Positions 60,405 through 64,000 of a stretch of DNA of 64,000 nucleotides are shown piece by piece. Position 1 is the first letter of the stretch; each line of letters opens with the position of its first letter. Both the position numbers and the translations under genes were made by a program. The DNA comes from PALSA-243 sp963743705 (GTDB lineage: Bacteria > Acidobacteriota > Terriglobia > Bryobacterales > Bryobacteraceae), in assembly GCA_963743705.1 (NCBI GenBank), contig CAVUQS010000011.1:124001-188000 (forward strand), read 5' to 3'. The notes under the pieces are model-generated. The model had not been told where the DNA came from. It saw only the letters and a list, made by a program, of their open reading frames with translations, and made no database searches.

Positions 60405-60473
60405 ATGGCAGCTTCCACCGCAAACCGGCATCATCATCTTCACCATGCCCAGTTGCGGCGCGCGCTGTCCTGA
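60405..60473 (+). CDS. Histidine operon leader peptide
   Basis: A 22-codon reading frame immediately upstream of hisI: ATG at 60405, TGA at 60471-60473. Residues 8-14 are RHHHLHH, so five of seven codons (60429-60437, 60441-60446) are His, and none of the other codons show a bias. It is too short for normal gene-finding and encodes no known function other than as a ribosome-stalling leader. The frame is followed by an intrinsic terminator and contains the 5' arm of the antiterminator just after the His codons. The peptide's only role would be to report histidyl-tRNA charging. There is no Shine-Dalgarno before the ATG. Confidence 0.85.
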   Translation: MAASTANRHHHLHHAQLRRALS

Positions 60474-60515
60474 ACGGAATCCAATACACTTTGGAAAAAA
60501 GGACGCCCGCCGCAA
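60453..60515 (+). promoter_or_regulatory. his attenuator antiterminator pairing
   Basis: TTGCGGCG (60453-60460, inside the leader) is an exact complement of CGCCGCAA (60508-60515), which overlaps the 5' arm and loop of the terminator hairpin. The two structures exclude each other. A ribosome stalled on the His codons would leave 60453 free to pair and prevent the terminator; one that reaches the TGA at 60471 would cover it and let the terminator form. This is the classical attenuation logic, inferred from the sequence. Confidence 0.75.
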
Positions 60516-60537
60516 AACGGCGGGCTTTTTGCTTTTT
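60505..60537 (+). terminator. Intrinsic terminator of the his attenuator
   Basis: Stem GCCCGCCG (60505-60512) and CGGCGGGC (60518-60525), loop CAAAA, then TTTTTGCTTTTT (60526-60537) right up to the hisI ATG at 60538. An 8-bp GC-only stem with a T-rich tail meets the criteria for rho-independent termination. Confidence 0.88.
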
Positions 60538-60918
60538 ATGACTCTCGATTTCCAGAAATCGGATGGCCTGGTGACGGCCGTGATTCAAGATCAGGCCAGC
60601 GGGCGCATCCTGATGGTCGGCTACATGAACGAAGAGGCCTTCCGCCTGACGGTGGAGACCGGCTTCGCCACCTTCTACAGCCGCTCGCGCCAGAAACTCT
60701 GGCTGAAAGGCGAGAGCTCCGGCCATCGCCTGATGGTGAAGAGCATCGCTGCCGATTGCGATCTCGACGCCGTCCTGGTGCAAGTGGAAGCGATCGGCCC
60801 CGGCGTCTGCCATGAAGGCTACGAGAGTTGCTTCTTCCGCAACCTCGAAAACGGCGAATGGAAGGTCGCCGAAGAGCGCCAATACGACCCCGCCGCGGTC
60901 TACGGGAGTAAACAGTGA
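60538..60918 (+). CDS. hisI: Phosphoribosyl-AMP cyclohydrolase
   Basis: Third step of histidine synthesis: opens the purine ring of PR-AMP. 126 residues from the ATG at 60538. Metal and catalytic motifs: RILMVGYMNEEAFRLTVETG, FYSRSRQKLWLKGESSGHRL (the WxKGExSG motif), and VKSIAADCDLDAVLVQVEAI with the D-C-D-x-D cluster, then CHEGYESCFFRN with the metal Cys. It lacks the HisE pyrophosphohydrolase domain. A Shine-Dalgarno is missing because the terminator T-run abuts the start. The longer frame from 60445 overlaps the leader and is unlikely to be used. Confidence 0.96.
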   Translation: MTLDFQKSDGLVTAVIQDQASGRILMVGYMNEEAFRLTVETGFATFYSRSRQKLWLKGESSGHRLMVKSIAADCDLDAVLVQVEAIGPGVCHEGYESCFFRNLENGEWKVAEERQYDPAAVYGSKQ

Positions 60919-61784
60919 AGCTCAAGCTCGGCATCCCCAAGGGCAGTCTCGAGAACGCGACGGTCGATCTGTTCCGCCGCGCCGGCTTCACCATCAGCAC
61001 CAGCAGCCGGTCTTACTTTCCCGGCATTGACGATCCCGAAATCGAATGCATGCTCATCCGCGCGCAGGAGATGGCCCGCTATGTTGAAGATGGCATTCTC
61101 GACGCGGGACTCACCGGCCGCGATTGGATCGAAGAAAACGAGTCGACGGTCGTCGCCGTCGCCGATTTGATCTACGCCAAGCAGAGCTTCGGCAAAGTGC
61201 GCTGGGTGCTGGCGGTGCCGGAGACATCGAACTTCCATTCGGTGAAAGATCTGGAAGGCAAGATCATCGCCACGGAGCTGGTTCAAACTACCAAGCGTTA
61301 CCTTGCGGCCCATGGCGTCACGGCCAAGGTGGAGTTCAGTTGGGGCGCTACCGAAGTGAAGCCGCCTGTGCTGGCGGATGCGATCGTCGAAGTCACCGAG
61401 ACCGGCTCTTCGCTGCGCGCCAACAAGCTCAAAATTATTGATACGGTGCTTGAGTCGAACACGCAGTTGATCGCCAACCAGGCGTCGTGGGGCGACGCCG
61501 CCAAGCGCCGCAAGCTCGAAGACATCAAGATGCTGCTCGAAGGCGCCATCAACGCGCTGGGCAAAGTAGGGTTGATGCTGAACGTCCATAAGAATGATCT
61601 GGCGCAGGTTCTGGCCGTGCTCCCGGCGCTGAAGCGCCCCACCATTTCTCATCTCAGCGACGAGGAGTGGCTGGCGGTAAACACGATTCTCGACGAAACC
61701 ACGGTGCGCGACATCATTCCGCGATTGAAACAGGCGGGCGGGCAGGGGATTGTCGAATATCCGTTGAACAAGATCGTATTGTGA
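60915..61784 (+). CDS. hisG: ATP phosphoribosyltransferase, long form (HisG_L)
   Basis: First and committed step: ATP + PRPP to phosphoribosyl-ATP. 289 residues, i.e. the long form with the C-terminal ACT-like regulatory domain (HisG_C, about 215-289; for example LMLNVHKNDLAQVLAVLPAL), which binds histidine for feedback inhibition. The catalytic part shows GIPKGSLENATVDLFRRAGF, ILDAGLTGRDWIEENES, and DAIVEVTETGSSLRANKLKI (the PRPP-binding loop). It does not need HisZ. The GTG start overlaps the hisI stop by 4 bases (GTGA). Confidence 0.96.
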   Translation: MKLKLGIPKGSLENATVDLFRRAGFTISTSSRSYFPGIDDPEIECMLIRAQEMARYVEDGILDAGLTGRDWIEENESTVVAVADLIYAKQSFGKVRWVLAVPETSNFHSVKDLEGKIIATELVQTTKRYLAAHGVTAKVEFSWGATEVKPPVLADAIVEVTETGSSLRANKLKIIDTVLESNTQLIANQASWGDAAKRRKLEDIKMLLEGAINALGKVGLMLNVHKNDLAQVLAVLPALKRPTISHLSDEEWLAVNTILDETTVRDIIPRLKQAGGQGIVEYPLNKIVL

Positions 61785-63022
61785 TTCGAATTATTTCCAG
61801 TAAGGACGTCGGCGCGCTGTTGCAGCGCAAAGCGGCGCGGCTCACGCAAGCCGAAGGAACCGTGCGGCCGATTCTGGACGCCGTCCGCCGCCGCGGCGAT
61901 AAAGCGCTGCTCGAATACGCGCGGCAGTTCGACGGCTTCACCGGCGCGAGCGTCTGCGTGCCCGCCGTTCAACTCCGCGCCGCGGCCAAAGGCCTGGAGC
62001 CCGCTTTCCGCGCCGCCGTGGAAACCGCGTCGGCCAATATCCGCGCCTACGCGCAACGCCAGATGCCTCGCGAATGGTCGGTCGAGATGCGCCCCGGCCT
62101 GCGCGCCGGACAGATCGTGCGCCCGCTCGATACCGTGGCGGCCTATGTGCCCGCGGGCCGTTATCCGCTGCCTTCTACGGTGATGATGACCGTCATTCCC
62201 GCGCAGGTGGCCGGCGTGCCAAACGTCTGCGTGGCGTCGCCGAAGCCCTCGCCTGAAGTTTTCGGGACGGCTGCCATGCTGGGCGTGCGCAGCGTTTTTG
62301 AAATGGGCGGCGCGCAGGCCATCGCCGCATTTGCCTACGGCACGCGCACCGTGCCGCGCGCCGATCGCATCGTGGGCCCCGGCAACATTTATGTAGCTGC
62401 GGCGAAAAAATTGCTCGCCGGGGAAGTGGGCATCGATTTCATTGCCGGGCCGACGGAAATCCTGATCGTCGCCTCCGAAGGCGACGCGCGCCATTTCGCA
62501 GCCGATATGTTGGCGCAGGCAGAGCACGACGTGGACGCTTCCGCCGTTCTGCTGACTACGTCCAAGCGCCTTGCGGCTGCCGTGTCGAAGGAAATCGGGC
62601 GGCAATTGGAAACGCTGCCCACGGCCGCCGTCGCGCGCCAATCGATTGCGAAGAATTCCGCCGTGGTGCTGGTGCGCTCGCTCGATGAGGCCATGGAAAT
62701 CTCCAACCGCTTCGCGCCCGAGCATCTGAGCATTCCCAACGAGTCGCTGTTAAAGAAAGTCAGACACGCGGGCAGCGTTTTCGTCGGCCCATGGAGCCCC
62801 GAAGCCGCGGGCGATTACGCTTCCGGCCCCAATCACGTTCTGCCGACCGGCGGCGTGCCGCGGCAGCGCGGCGGACTCTCGGTCACCGACTATCTGAAGG
62901 TCATTTCCGTGCAGGAACTCAGCGAGTCCGGCTTGCGGCGGCTCGCTCCGGCGGTGACAACACTGGCTCGCGCCGAGGGGTTGGAGGGGCATGCCCGCTC
63001 GGTGGAGGCGCGCCTGAAATGA
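61781..63022 (+). CDS. hisD: Histidinol dehydrogenase
   Basis: Last two steps: histidinol to histidine with 2 NAD+. From the GTG at 61781 (4-base overlap with hisG) the protein has 413 residues; the frame also opens further upstream inside hisG, without support. Motifs: VAAYVPAGRYPLPSTVMMTV, VIPAQVAGVPNVCVASPKPS, DRIVGPGNIYVAAAKKLLAG, VGIDFIAGPTEILIVASEGD and ADMLAQAEHDVDASAVLLT, where the zinc ligands (Gln, His) and catalytic Glu/His of EHDVDA and RFAPEHLSI are visible. Confidence 0.96.
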   Translation: MIRIISSKDVGALLQRKAARLTQAEGTVRPILDAVRRRGDKALLEYARQFDGFTGASVCVPAVQLRAAAKGLEPAFRAAVETASANIRAYAQRQMPREWSVEMRPGLRAGQIVRPLDTVAAYVPAGRYPLPSTVMMTVIPAQVAGVPNVCVASPKPSPEVFGTAAMLGVRSVFEMGGAQAIAAFAYGTRTVPRADRIVGPGNIYVAAAKKLLAGEVGIDFIAGPTEILIVASEGDARHFAADMLAQAEHDVDASAVLLTTSKRLAAAVSKEIGRQLETLPTAAVARQSIAKNSAVVLVRSLDEAMEISNRFAPEHLSIPNESLLKKVRHAGSVFVGPWSPEAAGDYASGPNHVLPTGGVPRQRGGLSVTDYLKVISVQELSESGLRRLAPAVTTLARAEGLEGHARSVEARLK

Positions 63023-64000
63023 AGCTGCAGCCGCGCCCCGCTGTAAAGAAAATGGCCCCGTATTCGCCGCCCACCGGCGGCCGCACCGGAAAGTTGCGTC
63101 TCGATTTCAACGAAAACACCGTGGGTTCTTCGCCGCGCGTCATCGAAGCTCTGAAGAACGGCGTGTGCGCGGAAAACCTGGCCGTGTATCCGGAATACGG
63201 CGAAGCAAAAACCGCCATCGCGCAATATTTTGGCGTGACGCCCGATCAGTTCGTCTTCACCAACGGCACCGACGAAGCCATCCAGGTCTTCGTCAACACC
63301 TACGTCGACGATGGTCAGGAAGTAGTGACGCTGAAGCCCGCTTATGCCATGTACCGTTTCTATGCGGAGGTCGCGGGCGCGAAAATCACCGAGATTCCGT
63401 ACCCGGCGGAGATGGAATTTCCGCTCGATGACGTGCTGCGGGCCATTACCAAAGACACGCGGGCAGTGCTGCTCGCGAATCCGAACAATCCCACCGGCAC
63501 CGCGGTTTCGCTGGAGGGAATCGCGCGCATTTTGCGCAAGGCGCGCCACGCCGCGGTGCTGATCGACGAGGCGTATTACGAGTTTTCCGGCATCACCGTC
63601 CTGCCTGAGATCGCTACGCAGCCCAATCTTTTTGTGTGCCGCACGTTCTCCAAGGTTTTTGGGATGGCCGCAATGCGCCTTGGCTGCCTTTTCTCAAACG
63701 AGGTCAATGTCGCGTATCTGCACAAGGCGCAATCGCCCTACAGCGTGAACACGCTGGCGATTCTCGCCGCTCAGGCAGCAGTGGAAGACACCGATTACGT
63801 GCGCAGTTATGTCGCCGAGGCGCTGGCGGCGCGCGAACTGCTCTGCCTTGGCCTGGAAAAATTGGGGATCGGTTATGTGCCCAGCTCGGCAAACTTTGTC
63901 TTAGGCCGCTTCGGCAACCGCGCCATCGAGGTGCGCGATGCCCTGCGTGCGCGCGGCATCCTGGTGCGCGACCGCAGCTACGAAGCGCCGGGCTGCGTTC
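63019..64000 (+). CDS. hisC: Histidinol-phosphate aminotransferase, 3' end beyond the window
   Basis: PLP enzyme that converts imidazole-acetol phosphate to histidinol phosphate. The ATG at 63019 overlaps the hisD stop (ATGA). 327 codons are visible and the frame is still open at the right edge. LRLDFNENTVGSSPRVIEAL is the N-terminal NENP-like motif (here NENT), followed by VFTNGTDEAIQVFVNTY, LLANPNNPTGTAVS, IDEAYYEF, and CRTFSKVFGMAAMRLGCLFS, with the PLP Lys in TFSKVFG. The other his genes probably follow to the right. Confidence 0.95.
   Translation, partial: MKLQPRPAVKKMAPYSPPTGGRTGKLRLDFNENTVGSSPRVIEALKNGVCAENLAVYPEYGEAKTAIAQYFGVTPDQFVFTNGTDEAIQVFVNTYVDDGQEVVTLKPAYAMYRFYAEVAGAKITEIPYPAEMEFPLDDVLRAITKDTRAVLLANPNNPTGTAVSLEGIARILRKARHAAVLIDEAYYEFSGITVLPEIATQPNLFVCRTFSKVFGMAAMRLGCLFSNEVNVAYLHKAQSPYSVNTLAILAAQAAVEDTDYVRSYVAEALAARELLCLGLEKLGIGYVPSSANFVLGRFGNRAIEVRDALRARGILVRDRSYEAPGCV

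Noticed and set aside
60445..60918. Longer hisI starting at the ATG at 60445
   Set aside because: The added 31 residues overlap leader and terminator and do not match HisI; the ATG at 60538 begins the conserved domain.
1..64000. tRNA, rRNA, CRISPR arrays, IS transposases
   Set aside because: Looked for in all intergenic gaps and the ORFs; no cloverleaf, repeat-spacer or transposase was recognised.

Overview
The window looks like chromosomal DNA of an Acidobacteriota bacterium, most plausibly of the Solibacter/Bryobacterales branch. The basis is a high-GC genome, a secreted protein (8846-9637) carrying the repeat-like C-terminal domain known mainly from Solibacter (TIGR03437), an Oar-like TonB-dependent receptor with an N-terminal carboxypeptidase-regulatory-like domain, several exported caspase-like proteins, PknB-type kinase relatives, and Gfo/Idh oxidoreductases with signal peptides. 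I identify taxonomy from family content only. No rRNA, tRNA or CRISPR array was recognised.

Left part (1-14.9 kb): a truncated SDR gene, a decayed PD-(D/E)XK nuclease gene, a methyltransferase, a secreted beta-propeller, a TolC-type channel, a VOC protein and an OmpR/EnvZ-type pair. An exopolysaccharide/O-antigen block follows (8.15-14.9 kb): a polyprenyl-P sugar transferase, two different polytopic ligase/polymerase-like proteins, a Wzz-like chain length protein and a GT4 glycosyltransferase. Both polymerase/ligase genes carry one-base shifts in the sequence as given. Housekeeping genes follow (14.9-21.1 kb): TrmJ-like methyltransferase, coaD, an aspartate-type aminotransferase, a class I mannose-6-phosphate isomerase and the three-gene proton-translocating transhydrogenase pntAA-pntAB-pntB. 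An ECF sigma/anti-sigma pair and a membrane glycosyltransferase-like protein come next.

Middle part (24.5-46 kb): a four-gene caspase locus (three coupled minus-strand genes for exported proteins, divergent from a 777-residue exported caspase); an apparent operon of response regulator, CpxA-like kinase, fabI and an EgtD-like methyltransferase; a di-haem oxidoreductase-like protein; panB-panC-coaX-oxidoreductase; a fused-permease ABC importer; a KDG-dehydratase-like enzyme; a DUF433/DUF5615 toxin-antitoxin pair; and two exported proteins of unknown function with internal repeats.

Right part (46-64 kb): a DUF697-like protein, a protein ending in a NucS-like nuclease module, a small cytochrome c, a TIR-membrane-WD40 protein, a short stretch of gene debris (DUF1254 and kinase fragments), an ECF42-type sigma factor with its DGPF/YciI partner, an AstE-like deacylase, the TonB receptor, a coiled-coil pseudokinase, a GT4 enzyme, and the start of a histidine operon (hisI-hisG-hisD-hisC, running off the window). 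The his operon is preceded by a clear attenuator: a 22-codon leader peptide with five His codons, an intrinsic terminator directly before hisI, and an exact 8-bp antiterminator pairing that excludes it. This is the best-supported regulatory element in the window.

Short GC-rich inverted repeats of two related kinds recur just downstream of stop codons (3053, 46227, 54479, 58056).
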